Shown here: positions 41,840 through 51,000 of the stretch, one piece after another
How positions within the stretch are numbered: the stretch's first letter is position 1
How the letters are laid out: each line of letters starts with the position of its first letter
Assembly: GCA_963718755.1 (NCBI GenBank)
Contig: OY970376.1
Coordinates: 930,001 to 994,000, forward strand
Source: VRUE01 sp963718755
Lineage (GTDB): Bacteria > Actinomycetota > Thermoleophilia > Solirubrobacterales > 70-9
Reading direction: 5' to 3'
DNA: 64,000 nt
Notes under the pieces: model-generated
Told to the model about the DNA's origin: nothing
Seen by the model: the letters and a program-made list of their open reading frames with translations, nothing else
The model's database searches: none
Position numbers and translations under genes: made by a program

Positions 41840-43729
41840 ATGAGCCTCCGTCTGACCGATGCAGCCAAGCTTTCCGGTGCCGTTTTCGCCGCCGCGCTCG
41901 CGGCTCTGCTGCTGATTCCCGGCATCAGCGCAACGGCCGCCGCCGCGACCTGCGGCGGCAAGCACGCGACGATCGTCGGCACCGCCGGCAACGACGTCAT
42001 CGTCGGCAAGAAGGCCAGCGACGTGATCTACGGCGGTGGCGGCGACGACAAGATCAGTGGCGGGCCGAACGGCAACGACACGATCTGCGGCGGGCCCGGT
42101 GACGACTCGATCCACGGCGGCCGCGGCTTCGACAAGCTCTACGGTGACGGCGGCAACGACCGGCTCGCCGGCGACAGCGGCTCCGATCGCGTCGAGGGCG
42201 GCGACGGCAATGACGGCCTCGAGGGCGCGGAGGGCAGCGACGTACTCATGGGCGGCGGCGGCAGCGACGAGATCCGCGGTGCCAAAGGCCCAGATCGGAT
42301 GATCGGCGGCGGCGACGGCGACGTGCTGATCGGTGACAAAGGCAGCGACGAGGCCAGTGGCGACGGGGGCGACGACTGGCTCTACGGCGACAAGGGCAAC
42401 GACAAGCTCGAGGGCGGCGCCGGCAACGACAAAGTCGACGGTGGCGCCGGCGACGACCCGGTGCTCGAGGGCGGCGGCGCTAGCGACACGGTCGTCGCCG
42501 GAACGGGAATCGACAACGCCGACGGAGGCGACGGTGACGGCGACATCGTCCGCGGCGACAGCGGCACCGACACGCTCGACGGTGGCGGCGGTGGTCAGGA
42601 CATCGTCTCCTACGCGACCGCAACCCGTAGCGGCGTGATCGTGAACCTCGGCGCGGGCCAGTCCAAAGGCGACGGCCATGACTCGCTGCAGGGCTTCGAG
42701 GACGTCGTCGGCTCACCCCAGGGCGACGAGATCGTCGGCGACGGTGGCGCCAACCGGCTCGACGGCGGCGTCGGAAACGACGAGCTCGACGGGGCGGGGG
42801 GCGGCGACGAAGCGTTTGGCGGCGCCGGCACCGACAACTGCAACGCCTTCTCGGTCGAGCACTCCTGCGGCACCGAGGAGAACCCGCCGGGTGACGGCAC
42901 CTTCGTGATCCTCAACCAGGGCCTCGACGGCGCCAGTCTGATTGTCCAGGGCGACGGGGCTGACGACCACATCCGCGTCTCCTTCGACGGCGGCTGGACC
43001 GTCTCCGACGATGCCGGCGTCTTCGCCGGCGACGGCTGCGCCCAGGCCAACGGCACGGTCGCTACCTGCCCGACTGCAAGCGCGACCGGCCTGCTCGTGA
43101 TCACCGGCGACGGCGGCAACGACAGCATCGAGATCGACGGCAGTGTTCCCGCCGGAGTCAAAGTGCGGGCCAACGGAAACTCCGGCTCGGACTCGCTCAA
43201 CGGCGGCCCCGGCGATGACGTGCTCGAGGCCGGCGAGAACTACAACGGGCCCGACAACGGCAACGACTCGCTGACCGGCAACGCCGGCAGCGACGTCCTC
43301 TACGCCGACCCCGGCGCCGACCAGCTCGCCGGCGGGCCCGGCAACGACTTGCTCGTCTCCTCGGTCGCGACCTGCCAGGGCCACGACTACAACGGCGGTC
43401 CCGGTGACGACACCGTCTCCTACGGGCGCTCCGACGATGCGCTGCGGGTCGAGCTCGGCGGCAGCGGCGGGCCCAACGGCTGCGGCAGGATGGACCGCGT
43501 CGGCGGCGACAACGAGAGCCTCGAGGGATCCAAAGGGCCCGACGTGCTCGTCGGCGACGGCGGCGCCAACAGCTTCTTCGGCCATTCCGGCGCCGACAGT
43601 TTCCTCGGCCAGGGCGGCAACGACTTCATCGACGCCATCGACGGCCAGCGGGACAAGGTGATCAGCTGCGGTGGGGGCGATGACGAAGTGACCCGGGATC
43701 GGGCCGATCCGAACCCGGTCGGCTGCTGA
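41840..43729 (+). CDS. Secreted RTX-like protein with hemolysin-type calcium-binding repeats, copy 1
   Basis: 629 residues from ATG 41840, preceded by GGGGA; ATG 41828 would add four. Signal peptide, then TCGGKHATIVGTAGNDVIVG and some 20 GGxGxDxxx nonapeptide repeats (GGGGDDKISGG, GDDSIHGG, GNDKLEGGAGNDKVDGG) which wind a Ca2+-bound beta roll outside the cell. A repeat-poor insert (FVILNQGLDGASLIVQGDGA) with two cysteines sits near 360-430, then more repeats. No RTX type I secretion genes are adjacent; the signal peptide suggests Sec export. Confidence 0.88.
   Translation: MSLRLTDAAKLSGAVFAAALAALLLIPGISATAAAATCGGKHATIVGTAGNDVIVGKKASDVIYGGGGDDKISGGPNGNDTICGGPGDDSIHGGRGFDKLYGDGGNDRLAGDSGSDRVEGGDGNDGLEGAEGSDVLMGGGGSDEIRGAKGPDRMIGGGDGDVLIGDKGSDEASGDGGDDWLYGDKGNDKLEGGAGNDKVDGGAGDDPVLEGGGASDTVVAGTGIDNADGGDGDGDIVRGDSGTDTLDGGGGGQDIVSYATATRSGVIVNLGAGQSKGDGHDSLQGFEDVVGSPQGDEIVGDGGANRLDGGVGNDELDGAGGGDEAFGGAGTDNCNAFSVEHSCGTEENPPGDGTFVILNQGLDGASLIVQGDGADDHIRVSFDGGWTVSDDAGVFAGDGCAQANGTVATCPTASATGLLVITGDGGNDSIEIDGSVPAGVKVRANGNSGSDSLNGGPGDDVLEAGENYNGPDNGNDSLTGNAGSDVLYADPGADQLAGGPGNDLLVSSVATCQGHDYNGGPGDDTVSYGRSDDALRVELGGSGGPNGCGRMDRVGGDNESLEGSKGPDVLVGDGGANSFFGHSGADSFLGQGGNDFIDAIDGQRDKVISCGGGDDEVTRDRADPNPVGC
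41939..42123 (+). repeat. 185-bp identical block, copy 1 (RTX gene 1)
   Basis: Identical base for base to 43922-44106, a constant offset of 1983 bp. It encodes the first mature 61 residues. Sequence either side diverges at once. Confidence 0.95.
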
Positions 43730-43828
43730 ATTCGTGACGACCTTCGGGGCCTACTGAATAAGAGCTAGCTAGACCGCTGTCTTGCACGTCTGCAGTGCGG
43801 CCCGCGAGGTGTCGATGCATGGGTCCGC

Positions 43829-45613
43829 ATGACCCACCACCCCATTCCCACCTCGCTGCGGTCCAGCGTCGCCCTGTTCGGTCTTCTCCTGGCTTTGCTG
43901 GTCCCAGCTTGGAGCCAGGCTGCCGCCGCGACCTGCGGCGGCAAGCACGCGACGATCGTCGGCACCGCCGGCAACGACGTCATCGTCGGCAAGAAGGCCA
44001 GCGACGTGATCTACGGCGGTGGCGGCGACGACAAGATCAGTGGCGGGCCGAACGGCAACGACACGATCTGCGGCGGGCCCGGTGACGACTCGATCCACGG
44101 CGGCCGTGGCAACGACTCGCTTTACGGGGGCGGGGGCGGCGACCTTCTGCTTGGCGTCACCGGCGGCGACAGGCTGTATGGCGACGACGGCGACGACAAG
44201 TTGTTCGGCGCCAAAGGCCCCGATCGCGAGAACGGCGGCTCGGGCGACGACGACCTGCTCGGCGGGCGCGGGCCGGACAGCCTGCAAGGTGGCGGCGGTG
44301 CCGACACGCTCTACGCCGGCAAGGCGACCGACCGCGAGATCGCCGGCGAGGGCGGCGACGACAGGGTCTACGGTGGGCGGGGCAACGATCCGCTGATGGG
44401 CGGGGCCGGCGAGGACGTCGTCGACGGCGGCCTCGGCGACGACACCTTGGCGGGCGACGGCGGCAGCGACCGCCTTTACGGCAGCCACGGCCGCGACGAC
44501 ATCTCCGGCGGCGAGGGCGACGAAGACGTCCTGCGCGGCGACATCGGCTTCGACAAGCTCGACGGCGGCCCGGGCGCGCGCGACATCGCCTCCTTCTCGA
44601 CCGCCTCTGAAGCGGTCACCGTCGACCTGGCCGGCGGCAGCGCCTACGGCGACGGCCGCGACCAGATAGCAACCGGAACCGAGGACGTGATCGGCTCCGG
44701 TTACGGGGACACGCTGATCGGCGACGGCGGCGACAACCGCCTCGACGGCGGGGCCGGCTTCGACGAGCTCGACGGGCGGGACGGCTCGGACCTCCTCTAT
44801 GGCGGGCCTGACGGCGCCGAGTGCGACAACGGAACCGCGGCCGAAGCCTGCGAGGAGACCGCGACCGGTGGTGCCGGCCCCAAGGTGACCAGCGTCCGCA
44901 GCATCGACGGCAGCGGCTCGCTCAGCATCCACGGCTACTCGAGCGACGACTCGGTGAGGATCAGCTTCCAGGGCTCAAACTTCATCGTCACCAACGGCTC
45001 CCAGGCGTTTCCTGGCGGCAATGTCCAGGGCTGCGCGGAGAGCAACGGGGCAGCCGTCTGCCCGGCCGGGGTGCAGACCATCCTCATCGACGTCGACGGC
45101 GGCAACGACACGGTCGAGGTCGAGGGCAACGTCCCGGCCACGGTCGAAGTTCGGATCGACGGCGGTCCCGGCGCCGATGACCTCGACGGCGGCCCCGGCA
45201 ACGACGTGATCGAGGCCGGCGACGACAGCGACCCCGACGTGCTCGAGGGCAACGCCGGCGACGACGCGCTGATCGGCGCCCGCACCGACCTGCGTGTGCC
45301 GGTCAACAGCGGCAAGAGCACGCTGATCGGCGGGCCCGGGTCCGATGTCTTGGTCGGCGGCGACCCCTGCGACGGCGACTTCTTCGACGGTGGCTCGGGC
45401 AACGACAACGCCAACTTCTTCCGCTTTACCCCGGGCGTCTACGCCAAGATCGGCGGCCAGGTGCTGCGCCGGGGCAATCCCTGCACGCCGGGCCGCGTCG
45501 ATCACTCGGTTGAGACGCTCGAGGGCTCGCCGGGGCCAGACGTCTTGATCGGCGACAACCACGACAGCCTGATCGGACACGGCGGGCACAACAGGCTGCG
45601 CTTCCGGCGCTAA
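43829..45613 (+). CDS. Secreted RTX-like protein with hemolysin-type calcium-binding repeats, copy 2
   Basis: 594 residues. Signal peptide (LFGLLLALLVPAWSQAAA), then the same TCGGKHATIVGTAGNDVIVG start as copy 1, followed by its own set of GGxGxDxLxGG repeats (GDDKLFGAKGPDRENGGSG, GGRGPDSLQGGGGADTLYAG). It has the same architecture, including a repeat-poor insert (VTSVRSIDGSGSLSIHGYSS) and later repeats. Gene order and the shared block indicate tandem duplication followed by divergence. It converges on pcm with a 4-nt overlap. Confidence 0.88.
   Translation: MTHHPIPTSLRSSVALFGLLLALLVPAWSQAAAATCGGKHATIVGTAGNDVIVGKKASDVIYGGGGDDKISGGPNGNDTICGGPGDDSIHGGRGNDSLYGGGGGDLLLGVTGGDRLYGDDGDDKLFGAKGPDRENGGSGDDDLLGGRGPDSLQGGGGADTLYAGKATDREIAGEGGDDRVYGGRGNDPLMGGAGEDVVDGGLGDDTLAGDGGSDRLYGSHGRDDISGGEGDEDVLRGDIGFDKLDGGPGARDIASFSTASEAVTVDLAGGSAYGDGRDQIATGTEDVIGSGYGDTLIGDGGDNRLDGGAGFDELDGRDGSDLLYGGPDGAECDNGTAAEACEETATGGAGPKVTSVRSIDGSGSLSIHGYSSDDSVRISFQGSNFIVTNGSQAFPGGNVQGCAESNGAAVCPAGVQTILIDVDGGNDTVEVEGNVPATVEVRIDGGPGADDLDGGPGNDVIEAGDDSDPDVLEGNAGDDALIGARTDLRVPVNSGKSTLIGGPGSDVLVGGDPCDGDFFDGGSGNDNANFFRFTPGVYAKIGGQVLRRGNPCTPGRVDHSVETLEGSPGPDVLIGDNHDSLIGHGGHNRLRFRR
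43922..44106 (+). repeat. 185-bp identical block, copy 2 (RTX gene 2)
   Basis: Same block as 41939-42123. The abrupt ends and zero differences inside an otherwise diverged pair suggest gene conversion or very recent copying. Confidence 0.95.
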
Positions 45614-46233
45614 TCGGGCTCGAACCCCTCCTCGCCGATCAGCGGCACGAAGCGGCAGGGACCGATCTCCTCGCTGCGCAGCTCGTCGCCCCTGCGGCGA
45701 AAGACGGTGAGCAGGTCAGCGCGATCGGTGGCGATAGGGACAACCAGCCGGCCCCCGTCGCTGAGCTGGCCGAGCAGAGTGCGCGGCGGCGCCGGCGCCG
45801 TTGCATGGACCGCGATCGCCTCGAACGGAGCCCTGCCGGACATACCCCGGCTGCCGTCGCCAACCAGCAGCTCGACGTTCTCGGCCCCGATCCGGTCAAG
45901 CGCGCGGCGGGCCTCCGCGGCGAGCGACTCGTGGCGCTCGATGCCAATCACCTCAGCGGCGAGGCGGGAGAGAACTGCTGCCGAGTAGCCGGAGCCGGAG
46001 CCGACCTCCAGCACCCGCTCGCTGCCGCTCAACTCCAGCGCCTGGGAGATCGCGGCGACGATCCAGGGCTGGGAGATCGTCTGCCCCTCGCCGATCGGCA
46101 GCGCCGAATCGGCGTAAGCGCGGGCGCGCTGGGGCTCGGGTACGAACTCGTGCCGCGGCACATCCTCCATCGCCGCCAAGACGCGCTCGTCGCTGATGCC
46201 GCGGCGGCGCAGCTGCCGCTCGACCATCCGCAT
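45610..46233 (-). CDS. pcm: Protein-L-isoaspartate O-methyltransferase
   Basis: 207 residues. It methylates isoaspartyl residues in damaged proteins. Seen: EFVPEPQRARAYADSALPIG, GQTISQPWIVAAISQALEL, the SAM loop VLEVGSGSGYSAAVLSRLA, and a Pcm-typical AIAVHATAPAPPRTLLGQL region. Located 33 bp downstream of the Crp/Fnr gene on the same strand, so probably co-transcribed. Confidence 0.92.
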   Translation of the reverse strand: MRMVERQLRRRGISDERVLAAMEDVPRHEFVPEPQRARAYADSALPIGEGQTISQPWIVAAISQALELSGSERVLEVGSGSGYSAAVLSRLAAEVIGIERHESLAAEARRALDRIGAENVELLVGDGSRGMSGRAPFEAIAVHATAPAPPRTLLGQLSDGGRLVVPIATDRADLLTVFRRRGDELRSEEIGPCRFVPLIGEEGFEPD

Positions 46234-46266
46234 GCGCTGGGTGTCGAAGTCAGTCGCGACGGCTCC

Positions 46267-46968
46267 TCAGAAGATGTAGTTGCGGAGTTTCCCCGGGTTC
46301 AGCACCGTCACCCTGCCGCGGCCGGGGCGGACGACACCGGCGCGCTCCAGGTCGGCGAGGAAGCGGCTGACGCTCTCGCGCGAGGTGCCGGCGAGCTGGG
46401 CCAGATCGGACTGGTTCATGCGGATCGTGATCTCGCCACCCTCGCCTGTTCGCGGCCCCTCTTCGGCGACGAGCTGGGAGAGGACGCCGGCGACGCGGCT
46501 GGGCACGGTCTGGAAGGACTGGCGCGAGATCCGCTCGTTGGCGGCGCGCAGGCGCCGCACCAGGGCGGCGACCAGCTTCACGGTTATGTCCGGATGGCGG
46601 GCAAGCAGGGAGCGCACCTCACCGGCCGGGAGCGCCAGCAGCTCACCGTCGCCGAGCGCTTCGACGCTGGCCGAGCGAACCTCGCCGTCGAGCATCGCCA
46701 GCTCGCCGAAGATGTCGCCGGGGCCGAGCGTCGCCAGGGTGATCGCCCGCCCGTCGGAGTGCTCGCGGGTGACCCGGAAGCTGCCCGAGCGGACGATGTA
46801 GCAGGCGTCGGAGTGATCGCCCTCGTGGAAGACGCGGGTCGCGGCGGGGAAGGAGCGAGGCACGGCAACGTGCGAGAAGCTCTCCAGCTCGCGCGGCTCG
46901 AGGTCGGCGAAGAGCGGCACGCTGCGCAGCAGCTCGACCGGACTCTGGCTCTCCTCCGCAGCGGTCAC
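46267..46968 (-). CDS. Crp/Fnr-family transcriptional regulator
   Basis: 233 residues. Residues about 15-130 are a cyclic-nucleotide-binding domain (FADLEPRELESFSHVAVPRS, GDHSDACYIVRSGSFRV, GPGDIFGELAMLDGEVRSAS). Residues about 165-225 are a winged HTH: MNQSDLAQLAGTSRESVSRF. The RSAS phosphate-cassette region resembles cAMP-binding Crp. Target genes are not known. Confidence 0.93.
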   Translation of the reverse strand: MTAAEESQSPVELLRSVPLFADLEPRELESFSHVAVPRSFPAATRVFHEGDHSDACYIVRSGSFRVTREHSDGRAITLATLGPGDIFGELAMLDGEVRSASVEALGDGELLALPAGEVRSLLARHPDITVKLVAALVRRLRAANERISRQSFQTVPSRVAGVLSQLVAEEGPRTGEGGEITIRMNQSDLAQLAGTSRESVSRFLADLERAGVVRPGRGRVTVLNPGKLRNYIF

Positions 46969-47049
46969 GCGCGGATTATCCCGCTATGAGTGCACGGGCA
47001 AGCCCGCCGGCGCCAGAGGCGGGCCGGCGGACTCGACACGGGGACTGCC

Positions 47050-47991
47050 TCAGGGGGCTCTTAGGACCAGGCGTGCTGACTGCACAGACAAACGTTGGCG
47101 CTTGTGGCGGCGCTGGGCTTTCGGCCTGCGCTTGGCATTCATCGCGCCGGGACGGGCCGCGGCACTCGGCTCCTGGCTCGCGACGCCGCCGGCGGGCGCG
47201 ATCACAGCTGGATCGGGGGCGGAGCCAACGCCGGTGAGGACGATCGGGGTGGGGCCATCGTTTTCGCCGAAGAGGCCCAGGGTCGCTTTCTTGACACCCT
47301 CGCTGACCGGCTGGAAGCGCACCTGGACGGTGCAAGTCGCGGCCGGGGCCAGCTCGACGCCGGTGCAGTTCTCGTCGAGGATCTGGAAGCTGCCAATTGC
47401 GCCGCCGGCGATCACCGCTATGAACATCCCGCCCGGCATGTTGCCGGTGTTGGAGATCGTGATCTCGCGGATCGTCCCGGCCGACCCGACTTTGGCCACG
47501 CCGAAATCGGTCGGGTTTGAGGCAGGAGCGAAGCTCGCTCGCCCACCTATTCCGCTCAGATCGGCGCTGAACGAGTAGGAACCGACGTTGACGCGGAACT
47601 GGGCGTTGTATTCCACCGCGTCGTAGGGGCCGAAGTAAACCTGCGCCGAGCAGGATTCGCCCGGTTGCAGCGTGGTGCCGTAGCAGTTGCTGTAGCCGGT
47701 CGAGAAGGCGCCGGAGCCCGGTCCGCTGACTTCACCGGAGCTGATCTGGAGGGCTTCCGTGCCCGCGTTGCGCAGCTGGAAGTACGTCTGGGTCGAACCC
47801 CAGTTGAGTGGGTGAAGGCCGAAGTCATAGCTCCCCGGTTCGATCGCGAGCTGGGGCGGTTCGACCGGCTCAGGCGGCGCGGCGAGGCCGGCAGCAGGCC
47901 GGATCGCCATCGTGGCGAGGAGAGCGATGGCAAACCCAAGAAGAATGAAGGCGGTTCGCGTTGCATTGGACGTCTGTCGTATGGAGGGCAT
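47050..47991 (-). CDS. Secreted protein with ASH-like (choice-of-anchor D) domains
   Basis: 313 residues. Signal peptide (FILLGFAIALLATMAIRPAA) then two Ig-like ASH domains. The first has SYDFGLHPLNWGSTQTYFQL and LQPGESCSAQVYFGP, the second PTDFGVAKVGSAGTIREITI and LAPAATCTVQVRFQP. Cysteine pairs sit at the same place in each. A Lys/Arg-rich tail follows. Choice-of-anchor D domains occur in surface proteins of many bacteria; function unknown. Confidence 0.83.
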   Translation of the reverse strand: MPSIRQTSNATRTAFILLGFAIALLATMAIRPAAGLAAPPEPVEPPQLAIEPGSYDFGLHPLNWGSTQTYFQLRNAGTEALQISSGEVSGPGSGAFSTGYSNCYGTTLQPGESCSAQVYFGPYDAVEYNAQFRVNVGSYSFSADLSGIGGRASFAPASNPTDFGVAKVGSAGTIREITISNTGNMPGGMFIAVIAGGAIGSFQILDENCTGVELAPAATCTVQVRFQPVSEGVKKATLGLFGENDGPTPIVLTGVGSAPDPAVIAPAGGVASQEPSAAARPGAMNAKRRPKAQRRHKRQRLSVQSARLVLRAP

Positions 47992-48055
47992 GGACGACTG
48001 ATCGACGCCGCGCAGCCGTTCGCTGAGGACCGGCTGAAATTTCTCATTGAGTGAG

Positions 48056-51000
48056 TCAACGGGCAGAGGCCGTGAGCTTGCGCGGGCCGCGGCTGAAACC
48101 GGCGCTGAGCAGGACCTCCTCGTGGCCGGATCCGATCACCGGCTCGCCGTCGAGTTTCTCGACCCCCAGCTTCGGCAGGCGGCCGGCGGAGACAGCGTCC
48201 GCCAGGACCTGCATCGCCAGCGCCAGGTCCGCGTCGCTCAGCTCGACCAGGCGCAGGATGCTGCGACCGCCGCGCTCGACGTAGACGAGCGGCTCGCCGT
48301 CGCGCAGGAGGACGTAGGCGCCGGGGGCGCGAGCAGGGCGACGGCCCGAGGGCGGCTTGGGCCAGGGAAGCGCGGCGCCGTAGGGATTGGCGGGGTCGGT
48401 GGCGGCGAGAACCTGGAAGGAGCCGTCTTCTTCGGGCAGCGAGCGCAGTCGCTCGACCGCGCCGGGCAGGGCGAACTGGGCGCCGCCGAGACCCTCGACG
48501 AAGTAGCCGCGGCGCGCGGTGCCGAGCAGCTCGAGGTTTCCCAGCTCGGCGTAGAGGGTCGAGAAGCCGCCCGGAACGCCCTCGGCGAGGACGGTCTCGC
48601 GGGTGACGATGCCGTAGCGCTCCAGCATCAGCTCGGCCTGGGCGCGCAGCTTCGCGCCGGGGCCTGGGGCGTCGGCGAGCAACGGCGCGGTCAGGGACCA
48701 GCGACCCTGCACGGCGGCCCCGGAACCCGAGCGGCGGCGGGCAAAGCGGCGGCCGCCGCGTTCGTGCGAGGGCACCGAGCGCAGCTTTGGCGCCCGCAGC
48801 GGCGCGAAGGCGTCGTTCGTCACCTCCCCCGACCAGGCCAGGTCCCAGAGCGCGTTGTGCAGCTCCTCAGGGGGGAAGTCGAGATCGGCGAGCAGGTCGA
48901 GCCAGAAGGAGGGGCCGGCCACGAGCCGCTCGCGGATCGCCTCCTGGGGCTCGCCGTCGGCCCGCTCGAGCTTCGCGTTGGCGGGCGGTGGGCCGGCCAG
49001 GCGCACGTCCTCGCGGAAGTAGAGGGCGACGCGGCCGTCGCTGCGGCCGCGCGAGCCGGCGCCGATCCAGACCAGCTCGCCGCTGGTGCAGAGCTCGTCG
49101 AGCCAGGCGGGCGAGTAGCTGCCGAGCCGGCGCGGCAGCACGTCTCCCTCCCAGACTTTCGGCGTCAGCGCGACGCCCTGCAGCGGCACCAGCGCGTCGC
49201 GCAGGCGGTCGGGACCGGCACCGGCGGGACGATGCGCGTCGACGTTCTGCCAGCTCGGCAGGAAGCGGGCGAAGCGACCGCGCGCAGCCGGCTCGACCTC
49301 GCGGCGCAGGTGGGCGAGGCTGGCCCGGCGTACGCGGCGCAGTGCGTCGGAGTCGCACCACTCGCGCTCTGAGCCGCCCGGCAGCAGCTCGCCGCGCACC
49401 AACGCCCCTTCGCGCTCCAGCTCGCGCAGCGCCGGGGTCGGGTCGACGCCGTAGCGATCGGCAAGCTGCGCCGTCGGGAAGGGCCCGTGCGTACGGGCGT
49501 AGCGCCGCACCAGCGCACGCATCGCGTCGGGGTGGTCTTCGAGGAAGGTCTCCGGCAGGCCGGGCGGGGGCGGCACGCCGAGCGCGTCGCGGTAGAGGCC
49601 GGCGTCCTCGCCGGCGATGTAGCGCTCCTCGCCGCCGATCCGGACCAGCGCGACACGGCGCTCGGCGACCAGCTTCTCCAGCATCGAGATGGCCGAGTAG
49701 CCCTCCCCCACCCGCTCGGCGCACTCCGCGGCGGTCAGGTCGCCGACGTTGCGCAGCACCTGCTGCAGAGCGTCGCGGTCGGCCGCCCGACCCGCCTCGG
49801 TGCGGTGCTGGAGCTGCGCCTCGACCTCGATCAGGGCCTCGGGGTCGATCAGCTCGCGCAGCTCCTCCTGGCCGAGCAGCTCGCGCAGGAGGTCACGGTC
49901 GAGGGAGAGGGCGGCGGCCCGTCGCTCCGCGTTCGGCGTGTCCCCCTCGTACATGTAGGTGGCGACGTAGTCGAAGAGCAGCGAGGAGGCAAAGGGCGAG
50001 GCGGTCGGGGTCTCGACCTCGACCAGGCCGATCTTGCGCGAGCCCAGGTCGGTGAGGATCTGGCGCAGTGAGGGGAGGTCGAGGACGTCGCGCAGGCACT
50101 CGCGGTAGGTCTCGAGGATGACGGGAAAGCGGGGAAAGTCGCGGGCGACCTCGAGCAGGCTCTGCGACTTCAGCCGCTGCTGCCAGAGCGGCGTGCGTTT
50201 GCCGGGGTAGGCACGGGGGATCAGCAGCGAGCGCGAGGCGTTCTCGCGGAAGCGGGCACCGAACAGGGCCGAACCGGAGAGCTCACGCACGACGAGGTCC
50301 TCGAGCTCGTCGGGCTCGACCATGATCAGGTCGGCCGGCGGCGGGTCGTCGGCGTCGGGCAGGTGGATGACGATGCCGTCGTCGGACCAGATCGCGTCGG
50401 CCTCCAGCTGAAGCTCCTCGCGGATCTTCTGCCCCAGAGCGAGGCCCCAGGCGGAGTGGACGCGGCCGCCGAAGGGCGAGAGCACGCAGAGCCGCCAGTC
50501 GCCGATCTCGTCGCGGAAGCGCTCGACCACGATCGTCTCATCGGAGGGGACGACCCGCGTGGCCGCCTGCTGCTCGCGCAGGTAGGCGACCAGGTTCTCG
50601 GCGGCGCGGCGGTCGAGGTCGTACTCCTTCGCCAGCTCCTTCGGCTCGCGGGAGACCGCCTCGCGCGAGAAGGCGCCGATCGCCCGCCCCAGCTCGGCCG
50701 GCCGGCCGATCCCGTCCCCCTTCCAGAACGGCACCGCACCGGGCAGGCCGGGGGCCGGGGTGACGATCACTCGGTCGCGGGTGATGTCCTCGATCCGCCA
50801 GGTGGTGGCGCCGAGCAGGAAGGTCTGGCCGGGGCGGGCCTCGTAGACCATCTCCTCGTCGAGCTCGCCGACGCGGCGGCCGTCGGGCAGGTGGACGCCG
50901 TAGAGGCCGCGGTCGGGGATCGTGCCGGCGTTGGTGACGACGAGCTGGCGTGAGCCTTTGCGGCCGTGCATCGTGCCGCGGGTACGGTCCCAGACGATCC

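Noticed and set aside
41940..45600. Regular short repeats resembling a CRISPR array
   Set aside because: The periodicity is codon-based (GGxGxDxxx nonapeptides), stays in one frame, and has no constant-repeat/unique-spacer pattern.
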